From: Casuarina equisetifolia | Lineage: Eukaryota > Streptophyta > Magnoliopsida > Fagales > Casuarinaceae | Direction of reading: 5' to 3' | Length of the DNA: 64,000 nt | Assembly: GCA_028551475.1 (NCBI GenBank) | Contig: CM052359.1 | Coordinates: 13,083,583-13,147,582 of the forward strand | In this document: positions 22,481-34,740 of the stretch, piece by piece | Layout of the letters: every line of letters starts with the position of its first letter | Position numbering within the stretch: the stretch's first letter is position 1 | Program-made: the position numbers and the translations under genes | Notes under the pieces: model-generated | What the model was told of the DNA's origin: nothing | Seen by the model: only the letters and a program-made list of their open reading frames with translations | Database searches by the model: none

Positions 22481-22490
22481 ATATTTATAG
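22481..22490 (-). promoter_or_regulatory. Candidate TATA box for peptide copy 4
   Basis: CTATAAATAT on the gene strand, about 86 bp upstream of the start codon: a near-consensus TATA box at a normal distance. Confidence 0.6.
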
Positions 22491-22499
22491 GACTTAATC

Positions 22500-23700
22500 G
22501 CTCTGGAAAGTGAAAGGCCTCGCTAGCTGTAAGCAAACCGGCAGCCCTTTTTAAAGAAGGAACTGATTGTTTTGCTTTTTAGTATTTAGGGGCAACGAGT
22601 TAATCCTACGCCTTAGGAGATAAACATTAACTAGTGTTTGATTGAGGTTTGATACTGTAAATGCCTAAAAGTTTAAGTCTTCTAGTTTCCTTTAGTTAAT
22701 CATCTATTGCCAACTGCAGAGTTCATTCACTTGTTTTTATATGCCTATGTTCTAACATCCAAAATTTCATTGTCGTAGCCAATTTGCATGCTTATGTATT
22801 TTAAAATATGAATGGTTATTTGGTTATTATTAGAAGATTTGACGCTTGGGTTTGATTTGTAAAAATAGAATATGTCGATTTCTTCTCTGGCGATTACATT
22901 TGAGATCCGATGGCATCTTTAGGCGGCTATTGTTTATTTCCTTTCTTTTACTTGTAAGAATCCTTATACCAGAAGAATACTCTAAGAATTAAAGAATTTG
23001 GAGGATAGTATCGATTTTTCTTGGTTGTTCTATGAATAAACTAATGGTATAATATTGGTTCAATGGCAATACCATTGCTACCATTGCCCTTTATCTTCCG
23101 TTCAACGATTCCGATCCTTGTGCAATTTGGAATCACAGCCTAACACACATCTATGAGCAAGGGTTTTAATACTTTGAAGCTTTTGCAGAACGAAATGATT
23201 GTATAATCTTTATCCCATGCAATTCCATTGCCATTTTCTCTTCCAGTCAATATTCCTGTGCTTTCAATCCCTGAATATGGAATCATAGCCTAACTCAAAA
23301 GTATGACAAGTTGTTAATACTTTTACGCTTTAAGCAAGCAAAGATGTAGGTTACCACCTATAAGACTATTACGCTTTCCATTAACCCAGAAGGAGAGTGC
23401 AGAGCGCAAAAAGTAAGATGAAAACGATAGGATACCAACAGAATACGAGAAAGTAAGTAGATAGTTCCATCATCCTTAGTTTCCACTTCTGGTGAAACAT
23501 TTCGTTGGAACATGCAAATTAAGGCAGGAGAAACCCACTGATAAATATACCAGTCTCCTACCAGTGGTTTCCTTATCGGGCTAGAATGTCTAGGTAATAT
23601 AAGATAAAACATACCTCTGTGACTCTAAGCTTCTTATTGGATAAGATGTAAAATTTGAAAGCAAACTTAACATCATGCATGAAGTGATAACAACATAAAC
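22500..23700. other. Spacer between peptide copies 4 and 5
   Basis: It holds the upstream region of copy 4. A locally repeated theme is visible: 'ccattgccctttatcttccg...' with 'aatttggaatcacagcctaac' near 23085-23145 and 'ccattgccattttctcttcc' with 'atatggaatcatagcctaac' near 23228-23295, an imperfect duplication of about 145 bp period. No gene is recognised. Confidence 0.4.
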
Positions 23701-23815
23701 ATTTGGCATACGAACGAGCTGTTTTTGCCTTACGAAGTAGCTTTATTCCAATACGAGAAACGACGGATGTTGTGACTTGAGACTCGAACAGGCAACAGCT
23801 AAAGTTCCATGTTCT

Positions 23816-24043
23816 TCATTTGTTGCAATGTCCTTTACCAGGTCTAGGAATGTACGTGCAGGGATTCGGGGAAGATGGTGGAACTGGTCCTCGAACGTCT
23901 GGAAAGGACACGTTGTTTGCATCATATTTATACATGTCCTCCGAAGGCCTTGCAGCTTCAAGAGGCTTTGTGATAAATATCAACAACGCAAGGATGATCG
24001 CCCCTTTTACAGCGTTAACAAGAACTGTCCTCCAGGGGGCCAT
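23816..24043 (-). CDS. CTNIP/SCREW-type secreted phytocytokine precursor (copy 5)
   Basis: A 75-aa precursor and the best family match in the window. The signal peptide is about residues 1-30 (MAPWRTVLVNAVKGAIILAL...), with a likely cut at EA/ARP. The spacer is ARPSEDMYKYDANNVSFPD and the core RGPVPPSSPNPCTYIPRPGK. Cys62 and Cys73 are ten residues apart; the tail is CNK. The frame is open and no intron is needed. A strong TATA box lies 108 bp upstream and a G-run about 300 bp upstream. Its closest relative is the frameshifted copy at 57891-58121, with which it shares more than 2 kb of flank. The known family is perceived at the plasma membrane by HSL3/NUT; the exact mature ends here are inferred. 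Confidence 0.8.
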   Translation of the reverse strand: MAPWRTVLVNAVKGAIILALLIFITKPLEAARPSEDMYKYDANNVSFPDVRGPVPPSSPNPCTYIPRPGKGHCNK

Positions 24044-24150
24044 GATCGGGGGAGAAGGGTGTATGGTTATTGTTTCCTTTCAGGGAAGGATAATTGGGAT
24101 CTAAAGGATTGTTGAAAAAGACAGCGATAATGTTAGCTTAGCAGAGTTAC

Positions 24151-24160
24151 TTATATATAC
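24151..24160 (-). promoter_or_regulatory. TATA box of peptide copy 5
   Basis: GTATATATAA on the gene strand, 108 bp upstream of the start codon. Confidence 0.6.
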
Positions 24161-24342
24161 ACCGGCGAAGTTTTTACATAGGATTAAATATTGCCGGCCG
24201 CCCGCTACCGCCGCTACCCCACAAATAAAAAGTATTATAACAAACAAGTAAATAACGCGGCATGCCATGTTCTTGGGAAGTTATTTTGGTTGTCATGCGT
24301 CAAGAAGTAGAGCAAGAGCAAACGAACCAAGCAGTTTGCTTA

Positions 24343-24368
24343 GGTGGGGGGTGGGGGGTGGGGGGGGT
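24343..24368 (+). other. G-run with G-quadruplex potential in the promoter of copy 5
   Basis: Three G-tracts of 6, 6 and 8 bases separated by single T residues (24346-24351, 24353-24358, 24360-24367). They sit about 185 bp beyond the TATA box of copy 5 and stand out in AT-rich DNA. Confidence 0.6.
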
Positions 24369-25909
24369 GAAGGAAACATTAGGGGAAATAGAAAGAACCG
24401 CCGACCTCTAATAAATCTTTTTCTTTTTGTATAACACGTAGAGGTTTACTTGCCAATGGTGCAGTTCTGCTTCCAGAACGTGTTCATTTGAAGAAAATAA
24501 GTTATCTAGTGATGTCTTTACCAGGGAAAATTTCTGAGAAGAAAAGTAGAGATGAAAATTGACAATTCACGGAGGGCATAATTAGACAGAAAATAGGCGC
24601 TCTTAATTTTTTAGGTCATTGATAAGTTTATTCAATTTACAAACACATGGTATGTTGGGTTTTAGAATAAAGCGCTCTTCATGTTCCTTCTTCTTCTTTT
24701 TCCCACTTTGTGTACCATCTTAGTTATCAACGATAATTCTAGGAGAATTGCAATATATTCCGTGCGTTTTTCTTTGAAATCATGGCTTCAAGGAAGACAT
24801 CTAGTAAGATGGTTCCCAGACACCATTTCAGGCTCCCACAATCTAAAAACAAAAATCATTTAGCCAAAAATGTTTTCTTTTCGGCAAGGACACAAAACTG
24901 GTCACAGAAAATACATCACGAAAGTCCCAAAATTGGGAAGAGAACCTATAAAATAAAGTCATTCTCCAACTCTCTATAAACAAAATATTAATGCTAGAAA
25001 AATCACTGGAAAAGGTCAAACTTCATGAAAAACCACGTATCTTTTTCTTTAGATGACTCGATACCCAATATAAAATTTAATCCTAATTATATTCATGAAA
25101 AGGTCGAATTTCTTTTTCCATCAAAAGTTCTTTGGCATGAAGTATTAGTTTGTAAGTTATGTTCCGAAAGAATCTTCTTTTCAATTACGAAGCAAGTCCA
25201 AAGAAAGTTCAGGGCAAGTTCATAGAAAGTTCAGAGAAGATCAGCTTTTTGCATTAATAAAACCGTACACATTCTAACATGGGACTTGAAAATACGAGAG
25301 TGGTCGACATTTTTAACGACTTGGCAAGGGAAAAAGTAGTCTTCAGAGAATTTCATATGCATACGACTTGTCCATGAGAAGAATCTTCTGAGGAAATCAT
25401 GCATATGAAGGTTTTCCGAACTCGTTTTATGCAGCTTAATGGTGACCACGTGTAGTGGCAAGAAAAAGTTGAGGAGGAATAACGTAGATATCCTCATTAA
25501 ATGCTAACAGCAATGCATTTTGTAGTCTAAAGCAAGATCTTCACAGAGATTTGGTGGCACATGGAATGCAAGATTCAGTTCATACTGGGAGCCTCCTTTT
25601 GGTTTTTGGCATCATGTCGTCTCAGAAAACTAAAATTTCGATATCTGATTGCTCACAGTTGGCGAAGGAAGTGAAGGCGAATTCACTGAACTTGCTAGCA
25701 ATCTCAACCCTGTGAATTATAAGTGCCAGGTTGTGCACGCAGAGAGTAAGCTGTTGCCTTTTCCAATATCCAGAAGCATTGCTTTCCCTCCGAAACTATG
25801 ATGTAATTTCATTAATAAAAAATTTGTAGTGGTTCACAAATAGCACTTAAAGAAGTACTATTATGCGAACTCTATTGTGGTCTCAGCTCTGAAGTTTCTG
25901 AAATTTTAT

Positions 25910-27400
25910 ATAACACTAGTTTAAGAACAAAATCATTCTTTTACACACAGTAGTATCGTAGAAATACACAACATATGAGCACGTTACTCACGTAAGAACA
26001 AAAGTGAAAAAAAAAAAAAGAGAAGTAAGAGCATATTTGAAATATCATTTATTTTGCTCGAGGAAGCATGCATGCTCCAGAAATATAAAGAAATATCCAC
26101 TGACTTCTTGGTTGCCCTGTCTCGTCTTTATAGAAAGGTGTGTGCCTTTTGTCGTTTAGAATTATGTGTTCATATTGTTCACCACAGATTCCGTTCCATT
26201 ATAATCATTTCTACACTCAGTTTTTGCTTTTTTGCTAATGGTTCTTTTTTATTTTTTAAGCTTTCTTGGACCTCTTATTTGTCGCCATTCGGAAAGCTAA
26301 CGTGGAGAAAAGTAATTTCCTTCCCTTCTTTTAACTAACGTGTTTTGGTGGTCGAAAAAGGAAAAGAGAAGCTGCACTACGTTAATGGATTAACTATAAA
26401 TTATACGCGGCAAAAGGATCTGACCAATAGGAATAAAAAAAAGAGGAATCTAATGTAAAAATATTCATCATCTAATAGATTTTTTAACACAATCCAGGAA
26501 GCTTTCGGATACATGTTTTTAGATCTTATGAAATGTGGAGTTCCTTTCGTTGTGTTTTTGCCTTGCGCATTTGCTTACACAATAAGGACAATCCCATGTA
26601 ATGTATTTTTTATTCCATCCTTCCTTTTCCTAGCAAAGTGTAGCCTCCCTCCAGACGTGCCAGGGCCCCTTGGCTTACCACTGAGCCAAAAGCCAAGGGG
26701 GAAGGAGACCACATCTGGTGTTTATGGTTTTTCCCTTTGATTTCAGTATAAGGATTTCTCTTTATTCTTAAGGCTGTTTTGTGCTTGTTCAGTTGTCTTA
26801 AATACTGTCTCCTTGCTATTATACTATAAGAGTCACTTAACCGCCCTAGGATATATTTTTTTTTCTCTCTCTCATGTTAGTATGTAATCATCTAACCCAA
26901 AAGTAAGTACATTAGACGAAACTGATGTAAAAATCACGAATAAGTTTTGCTAGAATAAAGCCTACGACCTTCTTTTAGAAACCTATGTGATATATATATA
27001 ATGTTTGCAATGTTTGTTAACTGTATCATTTCTACTGGTAGCTCCAAAAGACCCACTCGTTACAAATTTCTAAAATTTACGTCAAGATAAAAGAGAGAAA
27101 GGAATTGAATTACACCGTCTTCCATCTTGTGACTTCATAAATTTTTCCTCCTTTTTCCCATTTGGTCACCGGCAAAAGCTAATAAGAGAGAGAACCTCAA
27201 AATCAACGGTATGTGAGGAGAGACTAATCATGCCTTAGGCTGAGAGTGCAGCATAATCCTTATATTCCATTTTGCTTTTGTTACTTAAAGAGAGAGGAGC
27301 GCTTGTATCGTGAACCAGAGACCCATACAGTCTGTAGTCCCTAGTAGCTATTGGAAACTAATAGCATAATTTCTATATTGCAAGTACTGCCTAGATTATT
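25910..27400. other. Non-coding stretch with a GC-rich hairpin
   Basis: No recognised gene. An 11-bp perfect inverted repeat, CCCCTTGGCTT (26666-26676) and AAGCCAAGGGG (26690-26700), encloses a 13-base loop. ORFs at 26054-26338 and 26513-26740 have no recognisable domains. Confidence 0.5.
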
Positions 27401-27402
27401 TG

Positions 27403-27736
27403 TGTTCAGACATGATGCTATAAGGAGTGGCAGCCACATCAGATGTGACTGCCCTGCATGCTCACCGGACAGAAACTATGGTAGTAGCTTTGGTAAAAGT
27501 CTTCTCACCCTACAAGCCCACCGCACACAGAAACTGGGATGGGACGGACAATGTGTGGACTTGCTCCTTACTAGTGAACACACTTGTAGTATAAGGACAA
27601 TGTATAGTTCATCGTTTGCTCTTAACATAGAAACAATTCTCTCCTTTATAATCCACTCTAAAAAGGCTTTTCCTTGTTTTATCAACAAATACAAGCTTTT
27701 ACCAACAAATGTTTATTTTCTCTTCATACCTTGACA
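27403..27736 (+). repeat. 5' LTR of the 27.4 kb copia
   Basis: Begins TGTTCAGACATG and ends TTGACA directly before the primer binding site. The left boundary is set by comparison with the truncated right LTR. Confidence 0.6.
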
Positions 27737-27752
27737 TGGTCTCAGAGAGCTC
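27737..27752 (+). other. Primer binding site of the 27.4 kb copia
   Basis: TGGTCTCAGAGAGC resembles the plant initiator-Met tRNA site TGGTATCAGAGC. Confidence 0.6.
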
Positions 27753-27979
27753 AAGTTTTCTAAATCTATTCTTTTGTCGATCTAACCTAAATCTGATTTG
27801 TTTTCTTTGATCCAAACTTGCTTCTGCTTACAATCCAGAAATTAGAGGTTTTTGCTTCTTTCTTTTTTTTTTTTTCTTTCAAAATCAACTGCAAAAGGCC
27901 CTCCGAAGCCTTTCCATCAAACCAAATGGCATCCCAACTAGTGGCTCTACTTCTTTTCTAGCAACCACGAAGAAACGAT

Positions 27980-30620
27980 GTAATTTTGGCCTCCCTTGTC
28001 CTTTCTCTTAAGATGAAGCCAGTACAACGATGTTTCCTCTCACTTCTTAAAAAGGTGCAACGACGTCATTTACTATCCGATATTGTCAACTACCGAAATA
28101 GTGTCGCATATCCTGCCCAACTAAAAAAAGACATCATTGCACAACCTTGCAACGACACCGTTTCTCTAATTCAACCCTCAATGACACCATTTGAGCATGT
28201 CCTTTGCGACCACCATGATGGCAAACTCCAGTGACATCCCTCTCTACATACCACCTCACTAGGGTGGGAGTAGTGGCATTTGCACAACTCTTAGGACTCA
28301 TCTACCCACTCCACTACCGCAAAATCCAAATTTGGAGCCCAAAGCATGGGCCCAAACCCTAGATTGTACCAATCCTCTTTATGTGCCGATGGGAGACACT
28401 AATTTAATAGCGTTGGTGGGCATCAAGTTGATGGGAACCTCTAGTTACGCCATTTGGTATAAGATAATGACAATAGCCCCCTTGATCAAGAACAAATTCA
28501 TCTTTGTTGATGGATCCTATGCAAAACGTGACCTTGGTTCATTGACCCAAAAACTCTAAGAGTACTGTAATGACATCTATTAGGGATGGATTCTTAACTC
28601 TATCTTCATCTCCACAATGGGTTAATCTACACCCAAAGTGTGGGTGAAACTCCATGCCTAATACCACCAAGTTGACTTGTTTATGGTTTACAACCTAATC
28701 AACAAATTATTCTTACTTCATTAAGGAGGTGAGCCATTTGTTTTTGGCCGATTAAAGCAACTTTGGAACAAGTATGCTTCCTTAATTGAGCTTTTAAGGC
28801 TAGAATGGCCATTTTTTGGCCATGGAGGGAGCATGAAAAAGAGATACAATTCTACCAATTTCTTTGAGGACTTGATGATTGCTACTCAACTTTAAGGGAG
28901 TATATTCTCCTTATGCAACCCCTTTTATACCTTTTAAAGACCTATTCCATGGTTTGTAAAGTGAAATACTACTAGAGCGTGGTGGGGAAAACAACCAAAG
29001 ATCTCGCCTTTGTTATAGTGAAAGCCTAAGTTAATGCAATATGTCATAGAATTAGGTTAGCAGCTATTGCAATAAACACATCTATGGGGATGACTTTGGT
29101 CATTGAATGACCTGCAACAAATGACCTATCATTTATTATAAAGGTAGTACAAAACAACTGATCATTTAGGAATAGGAAAAATGATGAATGTGATCTTTAT
29201 GGGAAAAAAAGCTATAAAAAGAAAAAAATGCTATTAAGTGATAAGCTCATAGTGCAGTTATTACAAAAGGTATGAACATGAAAAGAAGAAATGCAACAAA
29301 TTACATGGCTATCCATTGAGGTACAAAAATTATGAGGAGACAAAAGCTAACTTGGTGATAGAAGATCCAGATCATGTCTTTATTACTAAGATGGATTATT
29401 AGTGGTTTATACAGTTCTTAAAAGGCAATCAAGATGCACAAGTTTATTTGGCAATTATGTCTAACCTTTTTAATAAATGTTGGATAATTGATTCTAGTGC
29501 TAGCAACCATATTATTACAAATTTATCATGTTTAATTTCAATTGTTTTATGTGCCTCTAGATCTAGATAAGTTAAATTTCATAATAATGATGGTGCATTG
29601 CTTACCCATATTGGCAATACTTACATATCTAAACCCCTGAAATTAGGCATAATACTAGACTCACCAAATTTCAAATTTAACCTAATATCTACTTCCAAAT
29701 TTTTCCATGAGAATAGATGTCACATCATACTTTATACTTAATTTTGTATGTTTCAAGACCTTTGAACGAATGAAGTTAAAAGGCTTGGTAAAGTTAAGAA
29801 TGGGCTTTATCATTTTATTACATGTCTTGATAGGAAAGATGTCATAAAAATTTAAGGGCATAACCCATCTTTTGTAAGCACAATATTTGCATGTAATGTT
29901 TTGAATTCTAGATTTTAGCATTATGGACTTGAACATATGTCTGATGAAAAATTTTCATATATTGATGATTTTAAATTTTCAAAATTCTCTCAACATGAGC
30001 CTTGCATGATTTGTCTACTTGTAAAACAAACTTGCAATCCCTTTCTTGTGCATGATAATACAAGCAACAAATTTTTGACCTAATCCATATAAATGTTTAA
30101 AGACTATATTGAATTCTCAATCACAATGGATGATAGTATTTTCTCACCTTGGTCAATGACTTCTCATGTGGAACTTTGACCTTTTAGCAAAAGTTTAAAG
30201 TAAGACCTACTCACGATTAAAGGAATTCCTTAACCTAGTGAGAAATCAATATAGCATTTAAATGCATCAAAATTGATAATGCACTTGGTTTTTTCAATAA
30301 TTACATAAAAAAATTATTTTCTTCTTGTGGGATTAGGCATAAAAGTTCATGTATACACATACCACAATAGAATGATGTAGTTAAACATAAACGTCATCGC
30401 ATTTTGGATGTTGCATGAGCTCTGAAATTCCAACGCTTAATGCTTGACAACTTTTAGGAGGAATGTATATTAATGGCCATCAGTCTTATTAATAGGATAT
30501 CATTTATTTATCTTATAAGGAATCACACATTTTGAGAAACATTTTGGGAAACAACCTAAGTTCTCACATCTTAGGGCTTTTTAGTGTTTATGTCATGCCA
30601 CAACAATAAGGCCAAAGGAT
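27980..30620 (+). pseudogene. Decayed gag and integrase of the 27.4 kb copia
   Basis: Positions 28332-28559 encode a gag N-terminal-like segment (MGTSSYAIWYKIMTIAPL, then KNKFIFVDGS), matching the copia pattern 'NYxxWxxxMxxAL...KxxxGFIDG'. Around 29480-29520 CWIIDSSASNHI is the protease active-site region (a DSGAS-type motif with Gly changed to Ser). Around 30385-30420 the KHKRHRILDVA-type motif marks the integrase C-terminal part. Multiple stops lie between. Confidence 0.6.
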
Positions 30621-31199
30621 AAATTTGTCCTATAAGCAATCTTAGCATTTTCATAGGATGTGTTTAAGGTCAGAAAGGTTATAGGTTTTATGACCTTAAA
30701 AGAGAAAAATGCTTTATGAGAAGAGATGTAAGATTTTATGAAGACATTTTCTCTTTCCACAAGTAAGGCCAAAGCCACATTTTACCATATAGGTACCTTT
30801 AATTGAACTTGCTTTTAAGGCTCTAACAATGCATAACCCTAAGCCACCTTCTAACCCTACATAACCATTAACCGTTATTGATGATGTAATGCACATCAAC
30901 TAGAGATGATTCCCTTACTAGAATCAAGCCGTACACCTATATCACCATCACCATCAATTAAACTCTAGATGTCTTTTCTAATAACAACATTGATGACATC
31001 ATAACCATATTACCTTAAATAGTCCCTAAACATTCCACCAAACATACCATACCACCTTTTTGTTCCAAAAATTATATCTAGCCTACCATCAATACAATAT
31101 AAAGTGAATCCTTCTTTTACCTCCATTCAACCTTCGTATCATACGATCATCTCCCATATGATAGTCTTCATTTCATTGCATCTATTTTTCTAATATTAA

Positions 31200-32720
31200 G
31201 TTAATCTATCACCATGAGGTGATTAACAATCCTAGATGACAAAATGCTATGGAATAGAAGATCAAGGCATTGGAGGCAAACAATACATGGAAGATAGTAG
31301 ACCTACCTTAGGGAAGAAAGCCCATAGGTTGTAAGTAAGCATACAAAATTAAATATAAAGTTGATTGATCAATGGAAATGTACAAGACCAAATTAGTAGC
31401 AAAAGGATTCAACTAAAAGGAGGACATAGGTTATCATGAGATCTTCACTTCATTTGTCAAGCATATCATAATTAGATGTGCACTCTTTCTAGCAACTCAA
31501 TATCAATGGACGTCCATCAGATGGACGTTAACAATGCATTTTTATAAAGAGATCTCAATAAGAACGTCTACATAAGGCTTTCACTAAGGGATCCAAATAA
31601 GAATAGTGGGAAAGTCAACAAGTTGAAGCAATCCATCAATGGATTAAAGTAAGTAGCTAGACAATAGTACACAAAGTTCACAGAGGCATTACTTACCATG
31701 GTATATCAGACCTCCATGTACAACATCTCACTATTTGTTAAACAAAGAGGTAATCTCATTATCATCTTTATGATTTATGTTGATGATATATTTATCATTG
31801 GTAGTGATGTTGATGGCATACAAGAATTGAAAACACATCTTCATTTAGTCTTACATATTAAAGACTTGGAAGATCTTAAGTTTTTTCTTAGGATTGAGGT
31901 CCTAAGGAATGACAAAGGCATTCACTTAAGTCAAAGCAAGTATATTCTTAAGCTAATAGATGAGATAGGACTTGGAAGCACTAAGTTAGTTGATAACCCC
32001 ATGGATACCAACTTATCACTGATCACATTTAAGCATGATCAAGGAGCACAAGTACATTGAGATGATGATCCTCTTCACAATGATCCATTGAAGTACCGAC
32101 AGCTCATAGGAAACTGAATTACCTCAACATCACAAGACCTAACATTTGCTATATAGTGCATAATTTGGCTAAATTTATACACTCACCCAAGAAATTTCAT
32201 AGGAAAGTAGCTAAAGTGGTGAGATACCTAAAGAGCTACCCTAGCACTAGTTTATTGATTCATGCTTTAGGAGGCTATAAGACGAGAGCTTATTATAACT
32301 CAAACTATGTTACATGCAAGGTTGGTAAAAAAAAAATCAGTTACAAGCTTTTATGTTATACTTGTTGATAAACTTATCTTATGAAAAAATAAAAAAACAA
32401 CTTGTAGTTTCTTTTTCCTCCATAAAACCAAAATATTAAGCCATGACTCTTACATCTTATGAAGTCATTTGGTTGTTAAGCCTTCTAGGAAATATGAGGG
32501 TTCAAGTCCATTGCCCCGTACCTTATATTGTGACAACAAGGCCATAATGGAACTTGTTGTCAATCCTATAGTGCATCAGCATACTATACACATAGATGTT
32601 GATTGTCATTTCATCTAAGAGAAGATTTGATGTGGCCTTATTAGGACAAGTCATGTTAAGACCACATACCAACTAGCAAATGTTTTGACTAAAGCCATAA
32701 GTGTAAATTAGCACACTTAT
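31200..32720 (+). pseudogene. Decayed RT and RNase H of the 27.4 kb copia
   Basis: Positions about 31250-31500 read (with stops) MEQKIKALEANNTWKIVDLP and KTKLVAKGFN, the copia RT start. Positions 31698-32060 are an open 120-codon piece with YVDDIFIIGS (intact YVDD), then the segment KDLEDLKFFLRIEVLRNDKG. RNase H scraps continue to about 32700. Close in sequence to the outer element at 45-57.7 kb, so probably the same lineage. Confidence 0.75.
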
Positions 32721-32869
32721 CCCCTTGGCAAGCTGGATGTCATCAATTCATATTGGCCATAAGCTTAAGGAATAATGTTTAAACATGAGACTTTGAAGAG
32801 GAAAGGCAACCACATCACATATGGCTGCATGCACAATGATTTTTTTTTTCATAAAAAAAAAAGAAAGAA

Positions 32870-33750
32870 AAAGAATTAGGGGTGTCAAATCTCAAACTTT
32901 GGAATAAAGTTCCTTTGAGACGTATGCCTTGAAGTCTCATTAACCTCCCAAACTTTTCATGATGGAGTAATTGTATTTAAAGTATAAAATGTAAAAGAAC
33001 TTCAATAATGTAATTTGATATGAAAGGTTTTATGGCATGAAATTAGAGAGACATCCTCAAACTAAAGCCCCACTTCTTATCTTTGTTCTTTATAGGTTTA
33101 TTGTTACAAAGAAATTTAAATGACCTTTAACAAGTTAATAAAGAGCTAGATTGTTATGATTTGGTTTTGATTGATAACATCAACAAACATAATTTCATTA
33201 GATAGCTAGTCTATTGAGATAGACTTTCTACAGTAAAAGCAATTGTACAATAGCCCCCTTAAACTAACATATATTGTGATCTATGTTAGTCACACATAGA
33301 AAATAGTAGTTCTCTTTTTTAAATATACATAGACAATGATGATTTAGGAGACTTTTATCACTTTAACATCATATTAGGAGATGGAATAAAGAATTGCAAT
33401 GGATGATTATAGCTACTAAAAGAAAGGGCTTGGCTACTAAACTTTTTAAAATATTATTTTTAGCTTATATTTATTGTACAGGGACTAAACACAATAAAAG
33501 ACACTTTCTAAGTAAAACAACTAATATTATAATCTTATTGGCAAAAACAATGAAAAATGTATGAAAATAGCTTTTTTATTTCAAAATATAAAATTTTCTC
33601 TAAGAAATGTTATTTTGAGTAAAATTTGGAAACTTCTAACTTCCAATTTTTCATAGCATTTATAACTTTTGTCATATTAGCGTATGCTCTTATGATTTTG
33701 TATACTAAATTCTAAAGGCAAACTTACCTTTTCACCAAAAAAAAAAAATG
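32870..33750 (+). mobile_element. LINE 3' end with poly-A
   Basis: The reverse complement of this piece matches 9600-10690; for example 'tatcaaattacattatt(g/a)aagttcttttacatttt' and 'tggattgttatga...ttgataacat...cataatttcat(a/t)gga'. It ends in an A-run at about 33738-33749, as expected for a retroposed LINE. The ORF2 C-terminus is decayed. It abuts the truncated copia LTR. Confidence 0.6.
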
Positions 33751-33754
33751 TGTA

Positions 33755-33950
33755 GGACAAGAACCAGATATTAATTAGAGGTGGGGTTCACCATTTCTCG
33801 TTATTCACATGGACATGCTACAACCATTAACTTAATTTACTAAATTAAAGTCTACTATTTAAATTTTAGAGGATGCTAATGTTAAGCATTTCCAAGGAGT
33901 GACATTGCAAACATATCCATGGAAAAAGAAAATTATGCGAGGGAGATACA
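33755..33950. repeat. Cluster-unit segment shared with 42400-42600
   Basis: Begins right after the LINE poly-A and matches 42415-42600, e.g. 'aggggtgg(g)ttc(g)caccatttctcgt...catg...ctacaa(cc)att', 'tttactaaatt' and 'aaa(t/c)tttagaggatg'. It is the continuation of the duplicated unit interrupted by the transposons to its left. Confidence 0.55.
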
Positions 33951-34139
33951 AAAAATAATTACTTCAAATTTTTTTCCAAGCAAAATTTGTATAGGCACTA
34001 ATAACCCTAAAAATTTTGATGTTGTGTATAGTCTCTTCTAATATCTAAAGAAACTAAATGTACAAGTTCAAGGTAGTTCTTCAATAATTTGTTTTTAATA
34101 AACCTTTTGATAACTTTTTTCAATTCTCTTAAATGTTAT

Positions 34140-34740
34140 AGAGTTAGACTTGGTGTCTATTCTTGTCACAAATTGGTTTAAAGAGGCTACTGATGCTTCT
34201 GAAAGCTTGCTTAGCTATTGCTCTTGTAGGATGCTACATTCTATAGCACATATGTTTGGCTAGAAACAATGTGCTATATTTGGACCAAAGGTTCTTTCTC
34301 CCACTTGTGATAGGAGCAATGCATTCTAAGGTTTAAATGATAATGGCCAACTTCAAAAATACAAAACTTCCTTCCATGATAGATTGCTCTCGTCTACAAG
34401 CTACACAAATTCTTATTTCAAACCTTCCAATCTTACGGGGTTAGATGGTACAATGGAGGTTTCTTTCCCTAGGCTTGTTGAAGTCGAATACTGATGGCTT
34501 TTGTGTTAATGGTATGTATACAAGAGGAGAGTGGTTCAAGTCTCTAATGGTTGTGTGCATTTGATAAATGCGATTAACATAGGAAATGGTCAAAGTGCTA
34601 TGGTTGAAGTGTTGGCATTACTAGAAGGTTTAAAGTTTTGTCATCAGAAGGAATTACTCTTGTCTAAGATTGAAACTGACTCCCGAGTTATGTTTAGTGC
34701 ATTAAGGGCGAATTTTCTAGTCCTGGGAAGTTAAGGTATG
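34140..34740 (+). mobile_element. LINE fragment with RNase H-like (RVT_3) domain
   Basis: Plus-strand scraps read ARNNVLYLDQRFFLPLVIGA and then LKSNTDGFCVNG and an ORF (34531-34734) with SAMVEVLALLEGLKFC and IETDSRVM. This is the order of a plant LINE C-terminus: zinc-knuckle-adjacent W..RN motif, then RNase H 'K.N.DG', 'AE..A...GL' and 'E.DS'. Frames are broken between the pieces. Confidence 0.6.

Larger units (their letters stand above)
23700..25910. repeat. Segmental duplication unit around peptide copy 5 (pairs with 57770-59890)
   Basis: Matches in conserved order include 'cgaagtagctttattc...acgagaaacgacg' (23735 and 57810), the whole peptide gene, 'caaggaagac...aagat(g)gttccca(g)acacc' with 'caggctcccaca' (about 24790-24840 and 59205-59250), 'tggaatgcaagattca' (about 25563 and 59597) and 'tggtctcagct(c)t' (about 25879 and 59870). 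Part of the same unit (25230-25500) also matches 41790-42000. Confidence 0.7.
27403..32840 (+). mobile_element. Decayed Ty1/copia LTR retrotransposon, right LTR truncated
   Basis: A 5' LTR (27403-27736) is followed at once by a primer binding site, then decayed gag, integrase and RT/RNase H on the plus strand. The right LTR starts at 32776 (TGTTTAAACATGAG) and resembles the left LTR start, including '(c)cacatca...tg...ctgcatg', but stops after about 60 bp. An oppositely derived LINE tail begins close by. The element is broken by many stops and frameshifts. It separates parts of an older duplicated unit (left part to 25.9 kb, right part from 33.8 kb). Confidence 0.75.

Noticed and set aside
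25700-25740. Minus-strand 'AACCTGGCACTTATAATTCAC' (and its pair near 59700) as another peptide core
   Set aside because: Resembles the AACCCGTGCACTTACATCCC core over about 15 bases only, with a shifted frame and no spacer or signal peptide nearby. Too weak to call.
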